Assembly: GCF_000285535.1 (NCBI RefSeq)
Contig: NZ_HE610987.1
Coordinates: 291,340-324,265 of the forward strand
Length of the DNA: 32,926 bases
From: Bacillus timonensis
GTDB taxonomy: Bacteria; Bacillota; Bacilli; Bacillales; Bacillaceae_L
Direction: 5' to 3'
Part shown: piece after piece, positions 1 through 8,006 of the stretch
Position numbering within the stretch: position 1 is the first letter of the stretch
How the letters are laid out: every line of letters starts with the position of its first letter
Translations under genes and position numbers: made by a program
The notes under the pieces: model-generated
Database searches by the model: none
Told to the model about the DNA's origin: nothing
Seen by the model: only the letters and a program-made list of their open reading frames with translations

Positions 1-3
1 TTT

Positions 4-159
4 AGGCTATGAAGAGGATTACTGGCTTCAATTCGTCACGCTTTCCTCTTCATCCAGGCTTTGAAGAGGATTACAAGCTTATGTTCGTCCAGTTTTCCTC
101 TTCATACAGGCTATGAAGAGGATTACAGGCTTCAATTCGTCACGCTTTCCTCTTCATGG
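4..159. repeat. Tandem array of three 52-bp hairpin repeats
   Basis: Three head-to-tail units start at 4, 56 and 108. Each holds a 45-bp hairpin module, made of a 10-bp arm ATGAAGAGGA, a 25-base loop and the complementary arm TCCTCTTCAT, followed by a 7-bp spacer. Arms of unit 1 are 9-18 and 44-53, and of unit 3 are 113-122 and 148-157. Unit 2 starts with T instead of A. The loop keeps TTAC next to the left arm and TTCGTC further in. The array lies just downstream of the chemotaxis receptor gene, so it is transcribed unless that gene stops earlier. It may continue beyond base 1. A second array with the same geometry lies at 14628-14791. Confidence 0.9.
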
Positions 160-195
160 CTTGCAAAACCAACAACGGTATTATATATGCGTAGT

Positions 196-1887
196 TTACA
201 TTTTAAACTTACTTATGACTTCCTGTAAATCTTCGGCCATATGGGCTAAAGCACCTGCAGATGCAGAAATTTCATCCATGGATGCTAGCTGTTCTTCTGT
301 AGCCGCGGAAACCTCTTGTGTGCCTGAACCTGATTCCTCTGCAATTTCTGTAATTAACTGCATGGACTGGACCATCTGTTCAGTACCCGCAGCCATTTGT
401 TGAACTGCTGCTGACACTTCTTGTATTTGTGTCGTGACATCTGTAATTGAATCTTCAATTTGTGTAAAAGCTGTTCCTGCAGTATTTACTAGTCCAATTC
501 CTGAAACAACTTCTTCTGTAGCCACTTCCATTGTTTCAACAGCTTTATTCGTTTCATTTTGTATAGCTAGAATAAGCTGAGCAATCTGATTTGAAGATGT
601 GGCTGATTGTTCTGCTAATTTACGCACTTCATCTGCAACAACTGCAAAGCCCCGTCCATGTTCCCCTGCTCTTGCAGCTTCAATTGCAGCATTTAACGCT
701 AATAAATTTGTTTGATCTGCTATACCTGTTATGACTTCAATAATTTGACCGATTTCTACTGACCTTTGACCTAACCCTTTTACGACACCTGATAATTCAG
801 TAAAGGTGTCATTTATGGAGCTCATTTGGTTGACTACTGTTTTAATCGATTGTCTCCCTTCAGAAGCTTTCTCTGTGGTTTCAAGTGCTGAAGAGGTGAC
901 CTGCTGTGCACTGCCTGCAATTTGCTGAACACCAGTTGCCATTTCATTTACTGTTTGAGAAGTTTCATCGATACTTTTAACTTGTTTATCAACACCTGAA
1001 GCAACTTGTTGCATCGTCTCGGCGATTTGTTTTGTTGCATCATTTGTTTGTTCGCTACTGGCTGTAAGTTGTTCCGCTGAAGCAGCCACTTGGTCGGCAT
1101 TTAACCCTACCTGCTGAATGACCTCTCTAAGGCTTTTAGCCATTTGATTAAATGAATTTGCAAGCTCACCGATTTCATCTTTATTTTTCACTTTAATCTC
1201 ATCAACCGATAAATCACCTGATGCTATTTTTTCTGCATTTTTAGATATTGCCACAACAGGCTTGGAGATAATTCTTCCGATATAAGTTGCAATAGAAAGA
1301 CCTACCAAAAGTGATAAAACCCCTAATATTAAGATAATATTTTTCGTGGATTTCACTTTTTCACTTGTCTCTATATTTCCTTTATCAAGTAAGTCTTGTT
1401 GATATTTCATGAACTCTTCGATACTTTGATTAAAATCTTTTACGATTGCTCTTCCGTCTATTGCAATTAAGCTCGTATATTCATCAACTTTATTTTCGTC
1501 TTTTAATTGAAAAACCTTATCCGAAAACTGATAATATTCATCTTCAATAGTATCTAACTCTTGTAGCAACTCCTTTGCTTTTGGTTGCGTAATAATATCA
1601 TGAAGACTTTTACTAGTTTCTAAGAATTTAGAATGTGAATCTTCAAAGTCCTTTAATGCTATCTCATCCCCAATAAGGAGATAGCCCCTTAAACCTACTT
1701 GTTCCTGTTTAATAGCAGAATCTAATTCCTTAATCATAACTAGCTTTTTGGCCTTATCATTTATTAATTCATCATATGTATGTTGAACGGATGTTATCTC
1801 AACATAGCCTATGGTGACTGTAGCAATTAAAATCAGTAATACACTTAGAAACCCTGTAAAAAGTTTTCTACCGATTGTCATTTTCAT
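196..1887 (-). CDS. Methyl-accepting chemotaxis protein
   Basis: A membrane chemoreceptor of 563 residues that would pass ligand binding to the CheA-CheW complex. Order seen: a first membrane helix at about 10-31, an extracellular helical sensor at about 32-183 containing the segment [10 protein letters not shown] typical of CHASE3 or four-helix-bundle sensors, a second membrane helix at about 184-205, a HAMP linker with the [13 protein letters not shown] signature, and a long cytoplasmic coiled coil. The hairpin tip has the nearly invariant [17 protein letters not shown] block. There is no C-terminal CheR/CheB-tethering pentapeptide. The ATG is preceded by AGAGGAAG about ten bases upstream. 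The gene stands alone, and the ligand cannot be read from the sequence. Confidence 0.95.
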   Translation of the reverse strand: MKMTIGRKLFTGFLSVLLILIATVTIGYVEITSVQHTYDELINDKAKKLVMIKELDSAIKQEQVGLRGYLLIGDEIALKDFEDSHSKFLETSKSLHDIITQPKAKELLQELDTIEDEYYQFSDKVFQLKDENKVDEYTSLIAIDGRAIVKDFNQSIEEFMKYQQDLLDKGNIETSEKVKSTKNIILILGVLSLLVGLSIATYIGRIISKPVVAISKNAEKIASGDLSVDEIKVKNKDEIGELANSFNQMAKSLREVIQQVGLNADQVAASAEQLTASSEQTNDATKQIAETMQQVASGVDKQVKSIDETSQTVNEMATGVQQIAGSAQQVTSSALETTEKASEGRQSIKTVVNQMSSINDTFTELSGVVKGLGQRSVEIGQIIEVITGIADQTNLLALNAAIEAARAGEHGRGFAVVADEVRKLAEQSATSSNQIAQLILAIQNETNKAVETMEVATEEVVSGIGLVNTAGTAFTQIEDSITDVTTQIQEVSAAVQQMAAGTEQMVQSMQLITEIAEESGSGTQEVSAATEEQLASMDEISASAGALAHMAEDLQEVISKFKM

Positions 1888-2102
1888 TGCAGAACTTCCT
1901 CTCGTTTTTAAAATAATACTTACACATAATAGTACTATAGTATCAAGAAAGTTCTGACGAGTTAGTGATAAACATCACGTCTTTTTAAAGCAATAACCGG
2001 ATTCTAGTGCATTCCTCATAGCTTCCAAATTTTAATTTTGTGAGATGAACAGAATTCATGTATAGTAAAAGTATTCAGTAACAAAATTGGGGTGAGAAGC
2101 CT

Positions 2103-2396
2103 TTGTTAGATTTACTATTAATGGATCCTGAATTATATACGCTAATGGCACTTAACGTTAGCCTCTGCATGGGTTTAATGTTCGTGTTAATTTCTATACA
2201 AAGGGTTTCGATTCACTTAAATACACCCTTATCCACTGTCACTGATCTTCAAAGTAGTGATTACAAGAGATTTGATGTAAACAGGAGCCTTCTAATTCAG
2301 TATTTTATGAAACGGAGAATTACAAAAACTATACGAAATAAAGTATTTTCAAATGATGAATCAGATACTTTTGTTTCCTTTTATCCTATCAGTTAA
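2103..2396 (+). CDS. mifM: MifM-like regulatory leader (translation-arrest sensor) upstream of yidC2
   Basis: A 97-residue protein with a TTG start placed well behind GGGGTGAG. It has one N-terminal membrane segment at about residues 11-33 and a basic C-terminal region with RRITKTIRNKVF followed by the acidic stretch NDESD (84-88), then a short tail. In B. subtilis, MifM has about this length, one membrane segment, an R-I-type arrest region and an acidic cluster near residues 86-89, and it lies directly upstream of yidC2. When membrane insertion is poor, the ribosome stalls on MifM and frees the yidC2 ribosome binding site. Position, length, layout and the hairpin at 2373-2418 all agree. Identity comes from remembered motifs and context rather than an alignment. 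A plain small membrane protein is the alternative. Confidence 0.72.
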   Translation: MLDLLLMDPELYTLMALNVSLCMGLMFVLISIQRVSIHLNTPLSTVTDLQSSDYKRFDVNRSLLIQYFMKRRITKTIRNKVFSNDESDTFVSFYPIS

Positions 2397-2418
2397 ATAA
2401 AACTTTTAAGGAGGAAAC
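2373..2418 (+). promoter_or_regulatory. Hairpin sequestering the yidC2 ribosome binding site
   Basis: Bases 2373-2382 (GTTTCCTTTT) pair with 2409-2418 (AGGAGGAAAC) in a continuous 10-bp stem with two G-U pairs. The right arm contains the whole Shine-Dalgarno sequence of yidC2 and ends at its ATG. The left arm is codons 91-94 of the upstream leader, so a ribosome stalled near codons 85-88 would cover it and open the site. This is the arrangement known for mifM-yidC2 in B. subtilis. Confidence 0.75.
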
Positions 2419-3210
2419 ATGAAAAAGTATCGTTCGTTCACCAAACTCATTACTCTATTAATTGTATTGACTGTATTACTTTCTGGATGTGGGGTAAACC
2501 CAAGTGATAAAAGTGACGGTTTTTTCAATAACTTTTTAGTAGAGCCAATCACACATCTTATAAATTTTATCGCAAATACCTTTAATGGAAGTTATGGAGT
2601 AGCCATTATTATTGTAACCATCTTAATTCGATTGGTTATGATGCCATTCATGTTGAAACAATATAAGAATCAATCCGTTATGAAAGAAAAAATGGAATTA
2701 GTTAAGCCAGAAATGGAACAGATTCAGAAGAAAATAACAGCCGAAACAGATCCGAAAAAGAAACAAGATTTGCAACGAGAGATGATGGGTCTTTATCGAA
2801 AACATGGAATTAACCCGCTCAATATGGGTTGTTTACCACTACTTATTCAAATGCCAATTTTAACTGGACTCTATTATGCAATTCGTAGTTCAGCAGAAAT
2901 TTCTCACCATACATTTTTATGGTTTAGTCTTGGACACTCGGATTTGGTTTTAACAATTGCTGCAGGGGTTATTTATTACTTTCAATTTAAAATTTCACAG
3001 TTAAATATGTCAGAAAGTCAACAAAAGCAAATGAAATTTATGGGGTTATTGTCACCATTAATGATTGTTGTCATTTCTTTTAGGGCTCCGGCAGCTTTAC
3101 CACTATATTGGGCAGTAGGTGGAATCTTCCTAGCAATTCAAACATTTATTGGTCAGAAGCTTTATCGAAAGCAGAAAGTAAATGCATTGGTAGAAAATAA
3201 TCAAATATAA
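2419..3210 (+). CDS. yidC2: Membrane protein insertase YidC2 (OxaA2/YqjG type)
   Basis: Lipoprotein insertase of the YidC/Oxa1/Alb3 family, 263 residues, which places membrane proteins into the lipid bilayer alone or with SecYEG. The N-terminus is a lipoprotein signal with lipobox LSGC and the lipidated cysteine at 24. The first membrane core helix contains the conserved groove arginine (about R71, in TILIRLVMMP). A charged coiled hairpin follows at about 88-125 (KPEMEQIQKK...), then the conserved NPLNMGCLPLLIQMPIL segment and three more helices. The length fits the Gram-positive family. The Shine-Dalgarno AAGGAGGAAAC is strong but is buried in the hairpin at 2373-2418, which points to induction through the upstream leader. 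A second, constitutive SpoIIIJ-type copy would be expected elsewhere in the genome. Confidence 0.95.
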   Translation: MKKYRSFTKLITLLIVLTVLLSGCGVNPSDKSDGFFNNFLVEPITHLINFIANTFNGSYGVAIIIVTILIRLVMMPFMLKQYKNQSVMKEKMELVKPEMEQIQKKITAETDPKKKQDLQREMMGLYRKHGINPLNMGCLPLLIQMPILTGLYYAIRSSAEISHHTFLWFSLGHSDLVLTIAAGVIYYFQFKISQLNMSESQQKQMKFMGLLSPLMIVVISFRAPAALPLYWAVGGIFLAIQTFIGQKLYRKQKVNALVENNQI

Positions 3211-3217
3211 ATGTAAT

Positions 3218-3263
3218 AGGCCTGTTCCTCTGTGCGGTGACGCATTGGGGAGCAGGCCTTTTA
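3218..3263 (+). terminator. Terminator after yidC2
   Basis: AGGCCTG at 3218-3224 pairs with CAGGCCT at 3253-3259, extended inward by TCC/GGA, and is followed by TTTT. It begins eight bases after the yidC2 stop codon. Confidence 0.8.
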
Positions 3264-3301
3264 GCTAGTAAGTTTATTATTGAAAAAGGAATTAGATATC
3301 C

Positions 3302-3763
3302 TTACTTTTGTTGTGCTACATCTATAGCTGACTTGACTGTTTGAGCAAGTGATTCAGGGTCGCCTTTTCCTTGAAAATGGAGATAAAGAACCATAGGTTG
3401 CTCAAACCAGTGGTTATGCAATGCTGTAATTTGAATACCCCCTTTTCGCAGTGCATCAATTACAGGGTTTGCTTCTTGAGGAAATAGCGCGAACTCTCCT
3501 GTAACGACCGTTGTATTTCCAACCCTTTCAAAATTTGCACCAAATGAAAACTCAAGCAACTCTGGTGAGACTTTTACTCCCTCCAATGAGAAGCCAGGGT
3601 TTTTACGACTAATTTCTACTTTACACACTTTATCCATCTGTTTTACGTTATCACCAAATACATTCTCAAACAAAAGACATTCAGGATTTCCTGCTCCATA
3701 TGTTTTATCAGCACAACACAATAAGGACAAACTCAAAATGAGAATTGGCATTATTTTTTTCAA
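3302..3763 (-). CDS. Secreted DUF1259 (LppY/LpqO-like) protein
   Basis: A 153-residue exported protein. The first 20 residues form a signal peptide, and a cysteine pair at 16-17 might be lipidated, but the lipobox is poor. The body has the DUF1259 signature: VTGEFALFPQEANPVIDAL, then GGIQITALHNHWF and LYLHFQGKGDPESLA. Many family members carry two copies of this unit and this one carries a single copy. Function is not established; the conserved His residues near LHNHWF could bind a metal. Translation probably begins at TTG (3763), eight bases behind a perfect AGGAGG. The gene stands alone, convergent with yidC2. Confidence 0.8.
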   Translation of the reverse strand: MKKIMPILILSLSLLCCADKTYGAGNPECLLFENVFGDNVKQMDKVCKVEISRKNPGFSLEGVKVSPELLEFSFGANFERVGNTTVVTGEFALFPQEANPVIDALRKGGIQITALHNHWFEQPMVLYLHFQGKGDPESLAQTVKSAIDVAQQK

Positions 3764-3918
3764 AATAAAACCTCCTATTTTTTATCTTTATTCTGTACTA
3801 AACAGGTAATTTCACCCCCCTCCTTGAAATAAAAAGGCAGTCCTACAAAAGTTTTTCCTTCAGTAAACACTCTTTCCCAACCTGTTATTTTGTTGCTTTT
3901 TTACAAAAACGTTGCCGT

Positions 3919-3947
3919 AGACTAACACGAAACCCCTTTGTTACAAT
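3919..3947 (+). promoter_or_regulatory. Extended -10 promoter of the CDF exporter
   Basis: TGTTACAAT at 3939-3947 is an extended -10 element. TAGACT at 3919-3924 is a weak -35 at 17-bp spacing. Transcription would start near 3954, which supports the ATG at 3980 as the start of translation rather than the ATG at 3956. Confidence 0.45.
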
Positions 3948-3979
3948 AAGATTCAATGTTAATTTTTGGAGGAAAAGAA

Positions 3980-4870
3980 ATGGAGCAGAGGTATCAGGAT
4001 TTGAAATTAGGGGAACGTGGTGCGATTTTAAGCATTGCCGTTTATATCTTGTTATCTTTATTGAAATTAATTATAGGGTACATAGCTGATTCAGAAGCTT
4101 TAAAAGCCGATGGATTAAATAATACAACTGATATAGTTGCTTCTGTTGCAGTTTTGATTGGTTTAAAACTTTCTCAAAAACCTGCTGATGATGATCATCC
4201 TTACGGACATTGGAAAGCCGAAACAGTTTCTTCCTTGATTGCATCGTTAATCATGATGGTTGTCGGGGTTCAGGTTTTATTTGGTGCAGCATCATCCGTT
4301 TTTAGTGGTAATCATGAATCACCGGATATGATAGCTGCATGGACAGGATTTATTTCCGCTTTTATTATGTATTTGGTATACAAATATAATAAAAAGCTAG
4401 CTAAAAAAGTAAAAAGCCATGCAGTTATGGCTGCTGCTAAAGACAATCTCTCTGATGCATGGGTTAGTATTGGCACTGCAATCGGAATTTTAGGTTCCCA
4501 ACTCGGTTTACCTTGGCTTGATCCAGTAACTGCATTTATTGTCGGATTATTAATCTGTAAAACGGGGTGGGACATTTTTCGTGAATCCTCTCATTATTTA
4601 ACAGATGGCTTTGATATAAAGGATTTAGAAGAATATAAACAGACCATTTTGAATGTAACCGGAGTGTTAGAAGTAAAAGATATTAAAGGAAGAACATACG
4701 GTAATAGCAATGTTGTTGATGTTGTAATATCTGTACCGAATCATTTAGACATTACCCAAGCACATGAAATATCAACAAGAGTAGAGGTAACTTTAATTAA
4801 GGAACATAATGTTCAAGATGTTCATGTTCATGTGGAACCAGTTAGAGATGATAAGTTAATTATGAGTTGA
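3980..4870 (+). CDS. mneP: Manganese-type cation diffusion facilitator (MneP/MneS-like)
   Basis: A CDF-family efflux pump of 296 residues that exchanges a cytoplasmic divalent metal for protons. Six membrane helices span about 15-210 and a cytoplasmic domain with HVHVEP near the end closes the protein. By alignment to the zinc pump YiiP, the transport site reads N47 and D51 in helix 2 (GLNNTTD) and D155 and D159 in helix 5 (KDNLSD). This N-D-D-D set is typical of manganese exporters, while zinc pumps carry a histidine in helix 5. The sequence strongly recalls B. subtilis MneP, but MneP and MneS cannot be told apart here. An upstream ATG at 3956 is possible, but GGAGG at 3968-3972 serves the ATG at 3980. 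Confidence 0.88.
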   Translation: MEQRYQDLKLGERGAILSIAVYILLSLLKLIIGYIADSEALKADGLNNTTDIVASVAVLIGLKLSQKPADDDHPYGHWKAETVSSLIASLIMMVVGVQVLFGAASSVFSGNHESPDMIAAWTGFISAFIMYLVYKYNKKLAKKVKSHAVMAAAKDNLSDAWVSIGTAIGILGSQLGLPWLDPVTAFIVGLLICKTGWDIFRESSHYLTDGFDIKDLEEYKQTILNVTGVLEVKDIKGRTYGNSNVVDVVISVPNHLDITQAHEISTRVEVTLIKEHNVQDVHVHVEPVRDDKLIMS

Positions 4871-4884
4871 TATAAATGATGTAA

Positions 4885-4907
4885 AAGCAACGCCGTAGAC
4901 GTTGCTT
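4885..4907 (+). terminator. Hairpin after the CDF gene, weak terminator
   Basis: AAGCAACG and CGTTGCTT form an 8-bp stem with a 7-base loop, 15 bases after the stop codon. The tail is not U-rich, so termination may be weak. Confidence 0.45.
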
Positions 4908-4940
4908 GAGTATCTTAATTATGAGTGTAAATCCTTGATG

Positions 4941-4970
4941 AAAAAACACGCTGAAATTCCTCAGCGTGTT
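4941..4970 (-). terminator. Terminator of the sigM operon
   Basis: AACACGCTGA (4945-4954) pairs perfectly with TCAGCGTGTT (4961-4970). On the minus strand the stem runs into TTTTTT. It lies about 90 bases after the last gene of the sigma factor operon. Confidence 0.85.
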
Positions 4971-5058
4971 GAACCTTAAATCTCTATTATTTAATAGCTT
5001 GTTGTTCGAGTTGTACACTTTTGCTTGTTAGTTTGTGCGAAAAAGTAGGAAGCGTATA

Positions 5059-5376
5059 TCATGGCTTCGGATTAATCCCTACCCAGGATATGCCAATCAT
5101 TAAAAATGTAAAAACTAAAATAAACAAACTAAGTCCGATTCCCCAAAATGCATATAATCTTGATCTTCTAGATGTGATCATACCAAGCAGACCTAGAACT
5201 AACCCAACAATCGGTAGGTTTACGAGAAACAGTTGAGGAAAATCATCGAAATCAATCAATAACGAAATATTAACTCCCGCTAATGCAATTAGAGCAATCA
5301 AGAAGGATAGAAACCCCGAAATAGTTGGCAATTTTCGTTGTTTTCCTTTGTTCTTATTGTTCATTTCCAGTTCCAT
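5059..5376 (-). CDS. Small membrane protein of the sigM operon (YhdK-like)
   Basis: A 105-residue protein with a short Lys-rich N-terminus and three hydrophobic segments at about 18-42, 48-68 and 75-100. It is the third gene after an ECF sigma factor and its anti-sigma factor, the place held by yhdK in B. subtilis. YhdK is a small membrane protein that works with YhdL to hold SigM inactive. The reading frame overlaps the anti-sigma gene by 16 bases, indicating coupled translation. The ATG at 5376 sits behind GGGGGAAG; an ATG four codons later, in an ATGA overlap, is possible. The assignment rests on position and topology because sequence conservation in this group is low. Confidence 0.68.
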   Translation of the reverse strand: MELEMNNKNKGKQRKLPTISGFLSFLIALIALAGVNISLLIDFDDFPQLFLVNLPIVGLVLGLLGMITSRRSRLYAFWGIGLSLFILVFTFLMIGISWVGINPKP

Positions 5377-6386
5377 AGCTTCACTTCCCCCACCTTCATG
5401 ACTCTAATCAATTCCTTATCCTTTAGTTTTCTTAGTTCCGGAATTGGTCCGGTCACAACTGCTCCATAAGCTTCGATTCCATTTTTCTCGATGTATTGGA
5501 TTCGTTCTTTTAAAAGTAAAGACCTTGCCCTTGCTATTTTTTCAGCTGTTTTTTCATCCTTGGCCAAGAAATTTAATATATCTAAAAATACCTCTTCATT
5601 TGATTTTTGTCGTCCATTAAATGGTGACCATGTAGTCGTATCAATCTGTAGCGGATAGCCGATTGGCGCAACCGAATATCCAGCATCGTATAAACTCTTA
5701 TCCTCAAAACCTGTATCAACAGCTACCCATCTTACCTCGACGTTTTTTCCAAGCTGTTTTTCAATCTCCTCTGGCTTCACTAATTGATTGAAAGAAAGAT
5801 ACATTTCCCCCACCGTTCCATCTGGAAGGTGCTCGAAAATATCCCAGTCTGAACCAACTGTTTTGCCATATGGCCCACCCGGATGATATAGTTTGTCAGT
5901 CTCCATGTCCCCCGTAATAGGAAGCGGCTTCTCTAGTTTCATATCTCGTTCAGGCAAATTTGGCTTATCTAGTGCAAAGCTAACCGTATATTCTCCCGCT
6001 TGATAATCCTCTTTCCCAATTCGCTTAAACACATCAAAGTAAAGATTCATTGTAAAGAATCCGATGTCCTCTTCTAACTCCATCTCTTCTAAACTCATGT
6101 TCGGTTCAGTTACATAAATGGTTTTTGTTGCGATATCAATTAGATGGTTCGCTTTTCCACCAATCGCGTAATATAAATAGCTACTTAATGTAAGCACCGG
6201 TACAATTAGTAATATGATAGCCAGGCTAATCATTATATTTGTCAGTAGTGCATGATTTCTGCCTGCTTTAATCAATCTATTTTGTTTGTTTTTCGGTACA
6301 TTTAGGCTTTTTTCATAGTCTTGCATCGATTCATTTAAGAAAGATTTATAAATTTCCTCATCGTTATGATTTGGCTCTTTATCCAT
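5361..6386 (-). CDS. Membrane anti-sigma factor (YhdL-like)
   Basis: About 341 residues. An N-terminal cytoplasmic part of some 55 residues (sigma-regulator N-terminal type) precedes a single membrane helix at about residues 57-78. A large extracytoplasmic C-terminal domain of the sigma-regulator C-terminal type follows. The protein would hold the adjacent ECF sigma factor at the membrane until cell-envelope stress releases it. The best start is the ATG at 6386 behind AAGGAGGAG. An upstream start at 6416 is in frame but has no comparable site. The chosen start overlaps the end of the sigma gene by eight bases. Family, length and gene order match YhdL of B. subtilis (358 residues). Confidence 0.83.
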   Translation of the reverse strand: MDKEPNHNDEEIYKSFLNESMQDYEKSLNVPKNKQNRLIKAGRNHALLTNIMISLAIILLIVPVLTLSSYLYYAIGGKANHLIDIATKTIYVTEPNMSLEEMELEEDIGFFTMNLYFDVFKRIGKEDYQAGEYTVSFALDKPNLPERDMKLEKPLPITGDMETDKLYHPGGPYGKTVGSDWDIFEHLPDGTVGEMYLSFNQLVKPEEIEKQLGKNVEVRWVAVDTGFEDKSLYDAGYSVAPIGYPLQIDTTTWSPFNGRQKSNEEVFLDILNFLAKDEKTAEKIARARSLLLKERIQYIEKNGIEAYGAVVTGPIPELRKLKDKELIRVMKVGEVKLWNWK

Positions 6387-6870
6387 CTTGTCTCCTCCTT
6401 TCCTTAACCCTTTCAACCACCTTTTTTCTTCCCCTTGATAAATGGCTCTTCAGCGTATTTACATTTAATTGAAGAATGTCAGCCGCTTCTTTTAAGCTCA
6501 ACTGATGCAAATCACAAAGAACAAGCGCATGCATTTCCGTTTCTTTTAACGAATGAATATCAGTCATGAGTGCGGTAAAGTTTTCTTTCTCTAATAGATA
6601 ACTTTCCGGTGTTTCTATACTCACCCGATTATGTACTTCATCTGTAATGACCAACCGATTATGTTTTCTAGTAAAATCAATAAAAGCGTGATAGGCCACT
6701 TTAAACAGCCAAGGTTTAATGTTTTGGATTTCAGCCTCAGACAGCTGAAGATACGCCCGGTAAAACGTCTCCTGTACTAAATCTTCCGCCGTATGGTGAT
6801 TCTTTGAAAGGGAAAATAAGTATCGAAATAGATCATTTACATATGCCTCGAACACCTCATCTAAATCCAC
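6379..6870 (-). CDS. sigM: ECF-type RNA polymerase sigma factor (SigM-like)
   Basis: A 163-residue sigma-70 family factor of the ECF group with region 2 at about 5-70 (HHTAEDLVQETFYRAYL, KPWLFKVAYHAFIDFTRKH) and region 4 at about 105-160 with the helix-turn-helix LSLKEAADILQLNVNTLKSHLSRGR. It would direct RNA polymerase to envelope-stress promoters. Length and the order sigma, anti-sigma, small membrane protein match sigM-yhdL-yhdK. Translation starts at GTG (6870) behind AAGGGGGG. The promoter at 6894-6920 looks ECF-type, suggesting autoregulation. SigV- or SigX-type identity is less likely given the neighbours. Confidence 0.82.
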   Translation of the reverse strand: MDLDEVFEAYVNDLFRYLFSLSKNHHTAEDLVQETFYRAYLQLSEAEIQNIKPWLFKVAYHAFIDFTRKHNRLVITDEVHNRVSIETPESYLLEKENFTALMTDIHSLKETEMHALVLCDLHQLSLKEAADILQLNVNTLKSHLSRGRKKVVERVKERRRQDG

Positions 6871-6893
6871 CGCTTTCCCCCCTTCATCTTACC

Positions 6894-6920
6894 CACGAAA
6901 AAGTCTTACAAAAAGTTGCA
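6894..6920 (-). promoter_or_regulatory. ECF-type (autoregulatory) promoter of sigM operon
   Basis: On the minus strand TGCAAC (6920-6915) is followed by a T-run and, after 17 bases, CGTG (6897-6894). This resembles the SigM consensus TGAAAC with CGTC. It lies 24 bases upstream of the GTG start with the ribosome binding site between. Confidence 0.55.
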
Positions 6921-6965
6921 AAATCGGAAAAAATTTTTTCTTAAAATAGAAACAAAATAAAAATA

Positions 6966-7014
6966 GGGCTTACTCCCAGTATACCAATGCTTACGTACAG
7001 TGGGAGTAAGACCC
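6966..7014 (-). terminator. Terminator downstream of ureH
   Basis: CTTACTCCCA (6969-6978) pairs with TGGGAGTAAG (7001-7010), extended by GGG/CCC past a one-base bulge, with a 22-base loop. On the minus strand the stem is followed by TATTTTTATTTTG. It lies about 200 bases after the ureH stop and would close the urease region. The 200 bases between hold no convincing gene. Confidence 0.72.
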
Positions 7015-7216
7015 GTTAATGAATAATATTTATTTGAAATATGTTATTTTTTACCGATTCCTATCAGGATTTATCTTGTCGTAATAATCATACCTCTAAT
7101 TAACTCTTATCTATTTTAGGGAAAATCTGATACCAAGTAGATTAATAGGATTTTCAGCATTATGTACCTCAGTTCTACTAGCTACGATATTTTACGTTTT
7201 GACTAACATCAAATCC

Positions 7217-7936
7217 TTAGATCCAAAGGTTCAGCAATCCTTCATTGATGCCTAAATTATACATGTAGTATATACCAAAAACAGTACTGATTGCCCCCGT
7301 TATTAATCCGAATGTGCTGCTTACTGTCCTACGTTTTTTGCTTAACACAAATGGAATCCCAATGATGGTGGTGAAGAAAAGCATCCCAATGACGGTTCCT
7401 AAACCAAAAATAAGGATAAAAATTACTGCTTCCCCGACACTATTAACAGTACCCATCGTTAATAGAACCATGGCGCCACTTCCTGCTAGTCCATGGACAA
7501 AGCCTATAAACATGGACCCCAAATACGAAGTGTATTTATGCTTATTTTTATGCTCATGTTCCCCATTTTTTTGGAGGGAATGAACATGTGTTTGTTCTTC
7601 TCCGTCATGTACGTGTTTATGTTTATGTTTATGAATATTCCTGAATGCAAGAATTGTTCTCACTCCAAGGTAAACTAGCATGATTCCTACTAAAAACTCC
7701 AAAGACATTGCCCACTTTTCGGGTATTTCGTTCTTCATAAGAATGACAACTAGACCAACTAGAAACAGAGTTACAGTATGTCCAATTCCCCAAAATACTC
7801 CCGCCAAAGAGGCGTTCCATAACTTTTTACTTTGGCTCGCGATTGTTGACACTGCAATTACGTGGTCAGGTTCAATCGCATGCCGTATGCCTAAAATCAA
7901 ACCCAGAGCCAAAACTGAGAAAAAAGTAACCTCCAT
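7217..7936 (-). CDS. ureH: Nickel permease UreH
   Basis: An integral membrane protein of 239 residues that brings in nickel for urease. The first helix carries the nickel/cobalt transporter motif H-x4-D-H (RHAIEPDHV). Further hydrophobic segments flank a central His-rich loop of HK and HxH repeats at about 103-135, and a second conserved block, GFVHGLAGSGAMVLLTM, follows. It matches UreH of thermophilic Bacillus urease clusters. It is the last gene of the urease region, 70 bases after ureD, but a long hairpin (7968-8002) stands between them. The ATG at 7936 is eight bases from GGAGG and is preferred over the adjacent TTG at 7939. Confidence 0.9.
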   Translation of the reverse strand: MEVTFFSVLALGLILGIRHAIEPDHVIAVSTIASQSKKLWNASLAGVFWGIGHTVTLFLVGLVVILMKNEIPEKWAMSLEFLVGIMLVYLGVRTILAFRNIHKHKHKHVHDGEEQTHVHSLQKNGEHEHKNKHKYTSYLGSMFIGFVHGLAGSGAMVLLTMGTVNSVGEAVIFILIFGLGTVIGMLFFTTIIGIPFVLSKKRRTVSSTFGLITGAISTVFGIYYMYNLGINEGLLNLWI

Positions 7937-7967
7937 CAAATCTCTCCTCCATGATTCTTTACTTGTT

Positions 7968-8002
7968 CAAAACCCAGCAATTATCGTAATTGCCGGGTTT
8001 TG
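7968..8002 (-). terminator. Strong hairpin between ureD and ureH
   Basis: Two 16-base arms (7968-7983 and 7987-8002) around a 3-base loop pair fully on the minus strand with one G-U pair. On the plus strand that pair becomes an A-C mismatch, so the structure favours the urease direction. The 3' arm ends GGGTTTTG and lacks a full U-run, so it may be a partial terminator or an mRNA-stabilising stem that sets ureH levels apart from the rest. Confidence 0.6.
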
Positions 8003-8006
8003 GACA

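Noticed and set aside
4-159. CRISPR array at the left edge
   Set aside because: The period is 52 but the whole unit is repeated, including what would be the spacers, and the units are internal hairpins. No cas gene is near.
7101-7254. A plus-strand frame of about 50 codons with a membrane-like segment (LIGFSALCTSVLLATIFYVL) that overlaps the end of ureH
   Set aside because: It has no ATG, GTG or TTG at a useful place, no ribosome binding site, and the overlap is with a sure gene on the other strand. It could be a gene remnant but cannot be supported.
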